This document shows positions 15,184 through 22,710 of a stretch of 46,480 bases of DNA, in pieces (the stretch's first letter is position 1; the number at the start of each line of letters is the position of its first letter). Source of the DNA: Candidatus Saccharimonadota bacterium (GTDB lineage Bacteria; Patescibacteriota; Saccharimonadia; Saccharimonadales; UBA4665); contig DAHWAT010000003.1 in assembly GCA_027327085.1 (NCBI GenBank), positions 1 through 46,480 of the forward strand, read 5' to 3'. The notes beneath the pieces are model-generated. The model was not told the DNA's origin, ran no database searches, and worked only from the letters and a program-made list of their open reading frames with translations. Both the position numbers and the translations under genes were made by a program.

Positions 15184-15937
15184 TCCCACTAGACCCAAAG
15201 CCAGCTGGATAGACGTGGTCTTAACTGTATTTCTAGGCATCGTCGCTCTTTTTGGTTCACAGCTTATAGCTGGTTTTATCATATCGCTTTATCCGTTAAT
15301 CAGACATTGGTCAGTAGCGCAGGGTAATAGTTGGTTAACTAATTCTATTTTTGCCCAATTTATATTTGTCTTATTAGCAGAGACTATAGCTGTTGGCGTT
15401 ATTATCTTCTTCCTGAAGAAAACTAAACGAGGTCTCTCCAGTATCGGTCTTAGAAGACCGGCTTGGACTGATCCTATTTTTGGGTTGATTGGCTTACCGG
15501 CTTACTTTGTGATTTATTTTGTGTTAGTCAATATTGTTATTCAACTAGCGCCGCATTTAAATGTAAACGAAAAACAGCAGATCGGGTTTACGGGTGCTAG
15601 CGGTGCTGGCAATATAATTTTAACCTTCATTGCTTTAGTGATCCTGCCGCCAATTGCTGAAGAAATAATCTTCAGAGGTTTAATTTATTCAAATTTAAGG
15701 AAAAAAATGAAAATGTGGCTAGCTGCGATTATCACCAGTTTGTTATTTGCGGCCGGTCATTTACCGGAAGGTGGTTCTGCCGGTCCACTCTATATCGCGG
15801 CTATTGATACCTTTTCATTAAGCTTAGTCCTAGTTTATTTAAGAGAAAAAACCGGGGGGCTATATGCCAGTATGACCTTGCATGCCTTAAAAAATTTAAT
15901 TGCCTTTATAGCTCTATTTGCGCTGCATCAACTCTAG
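15164..15937 (+). CDS. CPBP (CAAX/Abi) family intramembrane metalloprotease
   Basis: The 257-aa polytopic protein contains the CPBP signature EEIIFRG (E-E-x3-R), the histidine motif FAAGH and a final LHALKN motif that supplies the last metal-binding His and Asn. About seven or eight membrane helices are predicted. Bacterial members cut hydrophobic peptides or serve in self-immunity; the role here is unknown. It starts inside the end of the rseP-like gene (20-nt overlap), so two unrelated intramembrane proteases are made together. Confidence 0.88.
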   Translation: MSIDSSNPTRPKASWIDVVLTVFLGIVALFGSQLIAGFIISLYPLIRHWSVAQGNSWLTNSIFAQFIFVLLAETIAVGVIIFFLKKTKRGLSSIGLRRPAWTDPIFGLIGLPAYFVIYFVLVNIVIQLAPHLNVNEKQQIGFTGASGAGNIILTFIALVILPPIAEEIIFRGLIYSNLRKKMKMWLAAIITSLLFAAGHLPEGGSAGPLYIAAIDTFSLSLVLVYLREKTGGLYASMTLHALKNLIAFIALFALHQL

Positions 15938-15958
15938 CTTGTATAATTGTGATCATTC

Positions 15959-17209
15959 ATGAGACTTTCAAAACTTTTTACCAAAACTCTTCATTCAGCC
16001 CCTGCTGACGAGCAAGCGCTTAATGCACAGCTTCTAATTCGAGCCGGCTATATATATAAGGAAATGGCCGGAGTCTATGCTTATTTACCTTTAGGGCTTA
16101 AAGTTCAAGAAAACATTAAACGGATTGTAAGGGAAGAAATGAACGCCATAGGTGGCCAAGAGCTGATCATGACTAATCTGCAACGTTCAGACTTATGGCA
16201 AATAACGGATCGATGGGATGAGGCCAAAGTTGATGTTTGGTTTAAAACTAAGTTACAAAACGGTAGCGAGCTTGGGCTAGCTTGGTCTCACGAAGAACCT
16301 ATAACCGACATGATGAGAAACTACATCAGCAGTTACCGTGACTTGCCAATAAATGTTTATCAGTTTCAGACTAAGCTAAGAAACGAAGTACGCGCCAAAA
16401 GCGGCATAATGAGGGGTCGAGAATTTGTGATGAAGGATCTTTATTCATATTCTCTGGACGAAAAACAACATCAGGCTTTTTACGATTCGGTCATTGAAGC
16501 TTATCTCAGAATTTTTGAAAGAATAGGTATTGGTGATAAAACCTTTTTAACTTATGCGTCGGGCGGAGCTTTTACTAAGTTTAGCCATGAATTTCAAACT
16601 TTGACGCCGGCTGGGGAGGACGTGATTTATCTAAACCGGGAAAAACGTTTAGCTATCAATCAAGAAGTCTATAACGACGAAGTGATTAAGCATCTTAAAC
16701 TTAATCGAGCCGATATGGAGCAGCTTAAGGCTTCGGAGGTAGGTAATATATTTAGCTTTGGTACAGTTAAGAGTGAACAACTCGACCTAAGCTACACTTC
16801 CAAATCAGGCGACAAGCAATACGTGGTCATTGGCAGTTATGGCATCGGTATAACTAGACTAATTGGGGTTATAACTGAGCTTTTTGCCGATCAAAAAGGT
16901 CTAGTTTGGCCTGAAGCCATCGCCCCATATAAAGTTCATTTAATCAGAATCGGGCATAGCGATGAATTAACAAAAAAGGCCGATAAGCTGTATAAACTCT
17001 TGACTGACTCAAAAATTGAGGTAATATATGATGACCGTGACCTAAGAGTCGGCGAAATGCTTAAAGACGCTGATCTTCTAGGTATCCCCCACAGAGTAGT
17101 CGTAAGCGATAAAGGCCTAGCCAATAATACTCTGGAGTGGAAGAAAAGAACGGATAGCGAAGCTAAAATTATTAATGAAGCAGAGCTGGTTAGTATTCTA
17201 GAAAGTTAA
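15959..17209 (+). CDS. proS: Prolyl-tRNA synthetase, short form without editing insert
   Basis: ProRS charges tRNA-Pro. Class II motifs are present: motif 1 around GLKVQENIKRIVREEMN, motif 2 with FRNEVRAKSGIMRGREFVMKDLYS (written with its first residues as TKLRNE here), and motif 3 at GSYGIGITRL. The anticodon-binding domain begins at APYKVHLIRIG. At 416 aa it lacks the roughly 180-residue INS domain that clears Ala-tRNA-Pro in typical bacterial ProRS; only about 70 residues separate the catalytic motifs. TATAAT (15942-15947) lies 11 nt before the ATG. Confidence 0.94.
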   Translation: MRLSKLFTKTLHSAPADEQALNAQLLIRAGYIYKEMAGVYAYLPLGLKVQENIKRIVREEMNAIGGQELIMTNLQRSDLWQITDRWDEAKVDVWFKTKLQNGSELGLAWSHEEPITDMMRNYISSYRDLPINVYQFQTKLRNEVRAKSGIMRGREFVMKDLYSYSLDEKQHQAFYDSVIEAYLRIFERIGIGDKTFLTYASGGAFTKFSHEFQTLTPAGEDVIYLNREKRLAINQEVYNDEVIKHLKLNRADMEQLKASEVGNIFSFGTVKSEQLDLSYTSKSGDKQYVVIGSYGIGITRLIGVITELFADQKGLVWPEAIAPYKVHLIRIGHSDELTKKADKLYKLLTDSKIEVIYDDRDLRVGEMLKDADLLGIPHRVVVSDKGLANNTLEWKKRTDSEAKIINEAELVSILES

Positions 17210-17218
17210 AAAATAAAT

Positions 17219-17294
17219 TGCTATAATAAAATCAGATTTTTTAAGTGAAAGTAAGGGTCTAGGACAATTACAAATCACCTAGTGATATAAGGAG
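17219..17294 (+). promoter_or_regulatory. greA promoter, leader hairpins and ribosome-binding site
   Basis: An extended -10 (TGC-TATAAT, 17219-17227) is followed by a leader of about 70 nt, long for this window. The leader contains ATCAC-CTA-GTGAT (17274-17286) and, overlapping it, CTAGG (17259-17263) with CCTAG (17278-17282). These are mutually exclusive stems just before AAGGAG (17289-17294). That ribosome-binding site fixes the GTG at 17304 as the start. Attenuation or translational control is possible but unproven. Confidence 0.45.
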
Positions 17295-17303
17295 TAGATT
17301 GCC

Positions 17304-17762
17304 GTGAAAAAGATGTACAGATTAACCAGGATGGGTGTAACCGAGCTTGAGACCGAACTGAAGACCTTGATCGATAAACGGGCAGCTATAGCTGACGCTA
17401 TCAAAAGCGCCAGAGAGCAGGGTGATTTAGCCGAGAATGCGGAATATCAGACGGCTCGTGAAGAACAAGAGCGCAATGAGACTAGAATCAGTGAAATAGA
17501 AAATATCTTGCAAAGCGTGGAGATTATTAAAAAACCTAAGGGTGATACCAAAGTTCAACTAGGTTCAACCGTTAAGCTAAAAAGCGATGGTAAGACCAAA
17601 CAGTTTCAGGTAGTAGGTACGGTAGAAGCCGATCCACTGAGTGGTAAAATATCTGATGAATCACCTATCGGTCGAGTTTTACTTGGTAAAAAGGTTGGCG
17701 ATACGGTTGAAATAAGCACAGTTAGCGATAAAACTACCTTTAAGATAGTTGATATCAGCTAG
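17304..17762 (+). CDS. greA: Transcription elongation factor GreA
   Basis: GreA makes RNA polymerase cleave backtracked transcripts. The 152-aa protein has the N-terminal coiled coil with acidic tip residues in REQGDLAENAEYQTAREEQ (about residues 36-54) and the C-terminal FKBP-like domain containing SPIGRVLLGKKVGD. It uses a GTG start: AAGGAG lies 9 nt upstream, whereas the next ATG is too far from it. It follows proS and has its own promoter and leader. Confidence 0.96.
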   Translation: MKKMYRLTRMGVTELETELKTLIDKRAAIADAIKSAREQGDLAENAEYQTAREEQERNETRISEIENILQSVEIIKKPKGDTKVQLGSTVKLKSDGKTKQFQVVGTVEADPLSGKISDESPIGRVLLGKKVGDTVEISTVSDKTTFKIVDIS

Positions 17763-17840
17763 CGCCCTTAATGATGGCTAAGCCTTAATCTGTTAAAACG
17801 GTTGTAAACCGCCGCTTATTCACTTATACTAAGCCCACAG

Positions 17841-19352
17841 ATGGCAACTCTTAAAGAATTAAGGAACGAACGATTACGCAAACTGAGCCAGCTGAAAGAA
17901 TTAGGTATTGATCCTTATCCAGCTTCAGCTAGTAGGTCTCACAACATCACTGCTGTCGTTGACAACTTTGATGCCCTAGAGGGGCAAACGGTTAGTGTGG
18001 TTGGGCGAATCCTTAATATCCGAAAATTTGGTAAGATCGCCTTTATTGTGATCAGAGATCAAACTGGCCAACTGCAGTTATTTTTAAGCCCTGAACATCT
18101 AAAACAGCTTGATCCAAAGGCTGGTCGATTAGGCTTTAGCGAACTACCGCTTCTTGATAGAGGTGATTTTTTAGAGGCTAGTGGTAAGGTCATAAAAACG
18201 CAGACTGGTGAAATTTCTATTGAGACAAGTAGCCTTAGGCTCTTAACTAAAAGCTTAAGGCCAATGCCGTTAAGTGTTGAGGGTTTTACCAATAAAGAAG
18301 AGCGCTTAAGGCGACGTTATATCGACATGAACGTTAATCTTGACGTTAGGCAAAGATTTATCCGCCGATCCAGATTCTGGCAAGCAACCAGGGATTACTT
18401 AAACGCCCACGACTTTAGCGAAATCAACATCCCGGTCCTAGAACACACAACTGGAGGGGCTGATGCCAAACCCTTTGTTACGCATATGGATGCGCTTGAT
18501 CAAGATTTTTACCTTAGAATATCGCATGAGTTGCCGCTTAAAAGATTACTGGGAGCGGGCTTTGAAAAAGTGTACGATATCGGTCCACGCTTTAGAAACG
18601 AAAATTATTCTGACGAACATTTACCTGAGCATGTTGCCATGGAGTGGTATTGGGCATATGCCGATTGGCAAGACGGGATGGCTTTCATGACAGATATGTA
18701 CCGCTATGTGCTTGAGAAGACCTTTAATACTTTAAAATTTAAATTAGCTAATTTTGAAATAGACTTATCTAAAGAATGGCAGCAGTGGGATTATGCCGAA
18801 GTTATAAAGGAGCATTATAATTTGGATGTTTATAATTGCAGCATAGATGAGCTTAAGGCCGCTTTAAATAAAAATAATCTCGAAGTCGAAAAAACCGAAA
18901 ATATAGCTCGTGGCATAGATAAACTTTGGAAAAATATACGAAAAGACGTAGCCGGACCAGTTTGGTTAATCAATACACCTAAATTTATTAGTCCTTTATC
19001 TAAAACTAGCCCGGATAATAGTAACGTTGTTCAAAGATTTCAGCCGGTTATTGCCGGCAGCGAGCTAGGCAATGGCTTTAGTGAGCTAAATGACCCAATC
19101 GATCAACTAGATCGCTTTAAGCAGCAGCAAAACATGCGCGATAGCGGAGATGAAGAAGCCATGATGTTAGATATAGATTACATAGAAATGCTGGAGTATG
19201 GCATGCCACCAGCATGTGGCTGGGGCTATAGTGAACGTGTTTTTTGGACTTTTGAAGGAGTAACAGCTCGTGAAGGCGTGCCATTCCCTCAACTACGCTA
19301 TGAAGTGGACGAAATTAGTCGCGCTATTTATCCCGAGATTAAATTAGACTAA
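17841..19352 (+). CDS. lysS: Lysyl-tRNA synthetase, class II
   Basis: LysRS charges tRNA-Lys. The 503-aa protein has the N-terminal OB-fold anticodon domain (VVGRILNIRKFGKIAFIVIRD) and class II motifs: motif 1 in RFIRRSRFWQATRDYL, motif 2 in GPRFRNENYSDEHLPEH, and motif 3 represented by GCGWGYSERVFW in a slightly divergent form (CPR type). TATACT lies 10 nt before the ATG, giving a very short leader. A small zincin gene starts 2 nt after its stop codon. Confidence 0.95.
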   Translation: MATLKELRNERLRKLSQLKELGIDPYPASASRSHNITAVVDNFDALEGQTVSVVGRILNIRKFGKIAFIVIRDQTGQLQLFLSPEHLKQLDPKAGRLGFSELPLLDRGDFLEASGKVIKTQTGEISIETSSLRLLTKSLRPMPLSVEGFTNKEERLRRRYIDMNVNLDVRQRFIRRSRFWQATRDYLNAHDFSEINIPVLEHTTGGADAKPFVTHMDALDQDFYLRISHELPLKRLLGAGFEKVYDIGPRFRNENYSDEHLPEHVAMEWYWAYADWQDGMAFMTDMYRYVLEKTFNTLKFKLANFEIDLSKEWQQWDYAEVIKEHYNLDVYNCSIDELKAALNKNNLEVEKTENIARGIDKLWKNIRKDVAGPVWLINTPKFISPLSKTSPDNSNVVQRFQPVIAGSELGNGFSELNDPIDQLDRFKQQQNMRDSGDEEAMMLDIDYIEMLEYGMPPACGWGYSERVFWTFEGVTAREGVPFPQLRYEVDEISRAIYPEIKLD

Positions 19353-19354
19353 AG

Positions 19355-19732
19355 ATGCGAGTTAGTAACGCTAAATTCCAAGCTTTAATTAACCAAGCTT
19401 TAGAGGATCTGCCGGGAGAACATGTTAAAAATATCAGGAATGTCGCCATATTATTCCAAGATGAACCAGATGCTAAACAGCGTCAATCTTTAAAGCTTGA
19501 TCAGTACCATACTTTGTTGGGCTTATATGAGGGTACGCCTCTCAGCGAGAGACAAGGACAGACAACGCTGCTACCGGATAGGATAACCCTTTTTAAAAAA
19601 CCTTTAGAGATGAAGTCTAATTCAGAGACTGAGCTTAAGCGTAATATTAGACATACACTTTGGCATGAAATTGCTCACTATTATGGTTTGAATCATGGTA
19701 AAATTAACGATCTAGAAAACCCGTCTAACTAA
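19355..19732 (+). CDS. Zincin-like metallopeptidase family protein
   Basis: This 125-residue protein matches the small bacterial zincin family (Zincin_1 type): a compact fold with the zinc site HEIAHYYGLNH near the C-terminus (HExxH plus a third His), preceded by LLGLYEGTPLSER, TTLLPDRITLFKKPLE and IRHTLWHE. The biological substrate of the family is not known. It follows lysS by 2 nt, so it is translated from the same mRNA, and its end overlaps the convergent membrane-protein gene by 8 bp. Confidence 0.85.
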   Translation: MRVSNAKFQALINQALEDLPGEHVKNIRNVAILFQDEPDAKQRQSLKLDQYHTLLGLYEGTPLSERQGQTTLLPDRITLFKKPLEMKSNSETELKRNIRHTLWHEIAHYYGLNHGKINDLENPSN

Positions 19733-20276
19733 CTTTTGTTTTTCTTGATCTGGCGGTTGTATGATAATAATCTTTGATTGCAAACAGGTAGTAAAGACAG
19801 ACCAAAGAAACAACTAAGCGTATCAGGAGAGTATCTATGCCGCCGTAGTAACTAAAGAGCATGGCTATACCATAGACAACATTCACCACAAAGGCATAGT
19901 AAATTAGATTCCAGCCAGTTAGCAGGTGTCTTTTTACCAAACTGATTGCTCTTATAAAAAGGTAAGCTTCATAAAGCAGAAGTAGTATAGATAACCAAAA
20001 AAACAGATTCTTGTGCAGCCCAATCTGAAAAGCAGGCACTCCATAGTAATGACCATTGGTTGTGCTGTAGTTGATCAGACTATTTAACGATTGAGCGGCT
20101 CGCCATAAACTATAGGCTCCGATTAAGCATAAAGCTCCAAGAGCAAAACTAATGGATGGTAAAAATTTTACCAACTTTTTCTGATTATCAATAGATAGAC
20201 TGCCAAAGTTGGTGTAAAGTTTTCTGGTTAAAATTAACTCTAGCTGATCAAGATACTGTTTAAGTTGTTTTACCAT
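19725..20276 (-). CDS. Membrane protein, unknown function, 183 aa
   Basis: The first 45 residues are polar and basic, and four membrane helices follow: about residues 44-63, 88-108, 122-143 and 150-167. The C-terminus is basic (YYHTTARSRKTKVS). No family is recognised. It is convergent with, and overlaps by 8 bp, the zincin gene. Confidence 0.7.
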   Translation of the reverse strand: MVKQLKQYLDQLELILTRKLYTNFGSLSIDNQKKLVKFLPSISFALGALCLIGAYSLWRAAQSLNSLINYSTTNGHYYGVPAFQIGLHKNLFFWLSILLLLYEAYLFIRAISLVKRHLLTGWNLIYYAFVVNVVYGIAMLFSYYGGIDTLLIRLVVSLVCLYYLFAIKDYYHTTARSRKTKVS

Positions 20277-20337
20277 ATCTTTAAATTAGACCACTTTAGC
20301 TTAGTTTACAAGGCAAAAATATGGCATTAACATATCA

Positions 20338-20366
20338 TTGACCAAAATAACTACTTTTGCTAATAT
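20338..20366 (+). promoter_or_regulatory. Strong promoter of a candidate small RNA
   Basis: TTGACC (20338-20343), a 17-nt spacer and TAATAT (20361-20366) form a good sigma-70 promoter on the plus strand. No plus-strand protein gene follows. About 10 nt downstream begins a stem-loop with a T-tract, so the promoter seems dedicated to a short RNA. Confidence 0.6.
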
Positions 20367-20372
20367 TTAAGT

Positions 20373-20422
20373 AAGACCTTCGGCACCGTAGTCTTTGAAC
20401 TACACTTGCGGAAGGCCTTTTT
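20373..20422 (+). ncRNA. Candidate small RNA of about 50 nt ending in its own terminator
   Basis: CCTTC (20377-20381) pairs with GAAGG (20411-20415), GC (20383-20384) with GC (20408-20409), and GTAGT (20388-20392) with ACTAC (20399-20403) around a 6-nt loop. CC and a TTTTT run (20418-20422) follow, as in a rho-independent terminator. With the promoter just upstream, the whole unit is a very short transcript. Its 3' end meets the stop codon of the toxin-like gene on the other strand (20422-20424), so the two transcripts would overlap tail to tail. Alternatively, it is only a terminator. The 20277-20421 gap holds nothing else. Confidence 0.45.
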
Positions 20423-20835
20423 CATTTTGTGGGAAATGCCGACATAAAGTCTTTGCGTTTAGATATCTTGTTCTCGCGTATCTGTACAGCAAAAGACATA
20501 CCTTCTTTAGTTATGGCGTTATAACGATACAATGTTTCATCAGCTTTACTTGGATTCTGCATAGCAACTGGCGCAATAGGACAATTGCGTATTACATCTA
20601 TAGCGGAACTAAAGAACTTCAAACGTCTCAATCGGTCAGCGGAGTTCTTCTGATTTAGATGTTCAAAGAACTGGTTTATAAATATCTTATCTTTTCTGAA
20701 ATATTTAGACTTTATGTATGGTTGGCGGCGTGGCGTTCGTTTCTGAATCACATGATACTCACGCCTAACAGCCGCAATTACTTCAGCGTATGATGTACCA
20801 GAGACTAAGCCAATCTTTGATTTAAAGACATTCAT
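20422..20835 (-). CDS. Toxin-like protein, possible barnase/EndoU/RelE-type RNase domain
   Basis: The 137-aa protein has a basic first half (RREYHVIQKRTPRRQPYIKSKYFRK cut by aromatic residues) and a second half with RLRRLKFFSSAIDVIRN, then SKADETLYRYNAITKEGMSF and AVQIRENKISKRKDFMSAFP. That final block of beta strands with conserved Lys/Arg resembles the BECR-type nuclease domains found in phage and toxin proteins of CPR and other bacteria; I make this match from memory of the pattern, so it is tentative. There is no signal peptide. No antitoxin ORF sits next to it. A candidate small RNA faces its 3' end. Confidence 0.5.
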   Translation of the reverse strand: MNVFKSKIGLVSGTSYAEVIAAVRREYHVIQKRTPRRQPYIKSKYFRKDKIFINQFFEHLNQKNSADRLRRLKFFSSAIDVIRNCPIAPVAMQNPSKADETLYRYNAITKEGMSFAVQIRENKISKRKDFMSAFPTK

Positions 20836-20928
20836 GTTAAAAGTAATCTTATTGGTAACGTAAGTTTACTCTGTATATGCTATATTTGCCACGAAACATA
20901 TAGATTTATGCGTCAAATGGCAAAAATA

Positions 20929-20957
20929 TTGGACCGTCAATTTATTTAATGTATAAT
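20929..20957 (+). promoter_or_regulatory. Promoter giving a leaderless transcript
   Basis: TTGGAC (20929-20934), a 17-nt spacer and TATAAT (20952-20957) lie 9 nt before the ATG at 20967. Initiation 6-9 nt after the -10 box would put the 5' end at the start codon. This decides in favour of 20967 over the upstream in-frame ATG at 20949, which lies upstream of the -10 box. Confidence 0.65.
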
Positions 20958-20966
20958 ATGTCCATT

Positions 20967-21251
20967 ATGAAAACAAAACAAAAAAAATTATCGGATCGAT
21001 TTTGGAAAGATAAAAATAATAAAGTTGTTATTGGCCAAACGCCCAATGCATATTTAATTAGCTGGGCGGTATTAACGCTTGCTTCTTTATTTATAAACGG
21101 CAGTCTGTCAACCATATTAGAATGGCTAGGTATCCTAGCTTTAACTATCTGGGCCTTCTTAGAAATAATCAAGGGAGTTAATTTTTTCCGGAAAATTATG
21201 GGATCAGCCGTCTTAGTTCTAATTTTGCTTACGGCAATTCATCTAGCTTAA
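20967..21251 (+). CDS. Small membrane protein, 94 aa
   Basis: A basic N-terminus (MKTKQKKLSDRFWKDKNNK) is followed by two or three membrane helices (about residues 28-45, 49-66 and 75-92). No family is recognised. The start at 20967 is set by the promoter position. The HAD gene follows 7 bp later, so this is the first gene of a short unit. Confidence 0.65.
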   Translation: MKTKQKKLSDRFWKDKNNKVVIGQTPNAYLISWAVLTLASLFINGSLSTILEWLGILALTIWAFLEIIKGVNFFRKIMGSAVLVLILLTAIHLA

Positions 21252-21258
21252 AAAGATA

Positions 21259-21879
21259 ATGGCGGCTATAATTTTTGACTTTGACGGTACTATTGTCGAC
21301 AATCGAGATTACTTCGTAGAATTTATTGCTAAAGAGGCTAAACGTTGGCCGCTTTCCGATCAGGATAAGCTAGCTATAGCGGGCCAGCCACTATTAGTCA
21401 TAGCTACAAGACTAGGCATAGATTGGTATAAGCTGCCAAAGCTATATTTTAAGGGTCGTAGCAAAATGGACAGGGCAATCTCCAGCCTTAAAGTCTTTGA
21501 TGGTATACCCGATTTAGTTAAAAAATTGCATTCTGAAGGGCATGTTTTATTTATATTAAGTAGCAATAGCCTGCGTAACATTCGTTTATTTCTAAAACAT
21601 TACGAGATGCGCCAGTATTTTATGGAAGTTTATGCAGGCGTTGCTATATTTGGCAAGGCGGGTATGTTACACAAATTATTAAGAGACAATAATTTAAAAG
21701 CCGCTCAGGCAACGATGGTAGGTGATGAAGTTAGGGATATTGTGGCCGCCCAAGCTGTTGGCGTCAAAAGCGTGGCAGTCGCTTGGGGGTTGTCTAGCTA
21801 TGCTGATCTAGTGGCAATGAAGCCGACGGCCGTAGTTAGAAGCGTTAGCGAACTTCTAGCTATTCTGGAAGAGACTTAA
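21259..21879 (+). CDS. HAD-superfamily hydrolase (phosphoglycolate phosphatase-like)
   Basis: The 206-aa protein has all HAD motifs: I at IIFDFDGTIVD (nucleophile Asp7, Asp9), II at FILSSNS, III with Lys in the FGKAGML region, and IV at MVGDEVRDIVAAQ. A helical cap lies after motif I, as in subfamily I phosphatases. The likely activity is phosphate-ester hydrolysis on a small metabolite; the substrate cannot be told. It is probably cotranscribed with the upstream small membrane protein. Confidence 0.88.
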   Translation: MAAIIFDFDGTIVDNRDYFVEFIAKEAKRWPLSDQDKLAIAGQPLLVIATRLGIDWYKLPKLYFKGRSKMDRAISSLKVFDGIPDLVKKLHSEGHVLFILSSNSLRNIRLFLKHYEMRQYFMEVYAGVAIFGKAGMLHKLLRDNNLKAAQATMVGDEVRDIVAAQAVGVKSVAVAWGLSSYADLVAMKPTAVVRSVSELLAILEET

Positions 21880-21899
21880 ACAGGCTATAATTTAATTAT

Positions 21900-22685
21900 A
21901 TGGAATATGCAGGTAGAAAACGTTCTTTAGCTTATGCTTCAAATCAACAAGCTACTTTTAAGATATCACGCTCAAAAATAGAACTATTTATGCAGTGCCC
22001 AAGATGTTTTTGGCTAGATGCTAAGTTTAAAATATCACGGCCGTCTAGCCCTCCGTTTAATATCAACAAAGCCATCGACGAGTTATTTAAAAAAGAGTTT
22101 GATTACTACAGGGAACAGGGCAAGCCGCATCCAATTATGAAAGATAATCAAATTAAAGCTGTCCCATTCAGCCATGATGATTTAAACAAATGGCGGCATA
22201 ATTTTACCGGCATCGGTGTACTGCATGAGCCAACTAACCTTTATGTTTATGGCGCAATAGACGATGTATGGGTTAACCAGCAAAATGAGCTAATCATTGT
22301 TGACTATAAAGCTACCGCTAAATCAAGCGAAGTTAGTATTGAATCGGATTGGCAAATTAGCTATAAACGTCAAATTGAAATCTATCAATGGCTATTTAGC
22401 CAAAACGGTTTCAAGGTTAGCCCGATTGGCTACTTTGTCTACACTAATGCCAGATTTGATCTTGATAATTTCAATAATACTTTACAGTTTGTTACCAAAC
22501 TAATACCGTATCAGGGCAAAACAGATTGGATAGAGGGTGTACTATACTCGATTAAAGACTGTTTAGACTCAGACGATATGCCTCCGGTAGGCGAGGCAGC
22601 CATGGGCGGCGCTTGCGAGTTTTGTACCTATGCCAAAAATAGGACCGAGCTATCTTTAAAAGCCTTAGGTATAAACATTAACTAG
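21900..22685 (+). CDS. PD-(D/E)XK nuclease, RecB/Cas4-like with Fe-S cysteines
   Basis: The nuclease core is visible in GAIDDVW (Asp121) and LIIVDYKAT (Asp135, Lys137), with the downstream RQIEIYQWL motif (Gln158, Tyr162) typical of RecB/Cas4 proteins. Four cysteines in CPRC (33, 36) and CEFC (239, 242) flank the core; this spacing fits the iron-sulfur clamp of Cas4/AddB-type nucleases, though only two pairs are seen. There are no other cas genes or repeats nearby, so a role in DNA repair is more likely than CRISPR adaptation. TATAAT (21886-21891) lies 8 nt before the ATG, a leaderless arrangement. Confidence 0.85.
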   Translation: MEYAGRKRSLAYASNQQATFKISRSKIELFMQCPRCFWLDAKFKISRPSSPPFNINKAIDELFKKEFDYYREQGKPHPIMKDNQIKAVPFSHDDLNKWRHNFTGIGVLHEPTNLYVYGAIDDVWVNQQNELIIVDYKATAKSSEVSIESDWQISYKRQIEIYQWLFSQNGFKVSPIGYFVYTNARFDLDNFNNTLQFVTKLIPYQGKTDWIEGVLYSIKDCLDSDDMPPVGEAAMGGACEFCTYAKNRTELSLKALGININ

Positions 22686-22710
22686 GGGTTTAGGCTATAA
22701 TTAAAATATT

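Noticed and set aside
20395-20658. Plus-strand ORF of 87 aa
   Set aside because: It lies inside the terminator hairpin and antisense to the toxin-like gene, and the toxin-like frame is far more protein-like.
21900-22685. CRISPR-associated Cas4
   Set aside because: No repeats, spacers or other cas genes are visible anywhere in the window.
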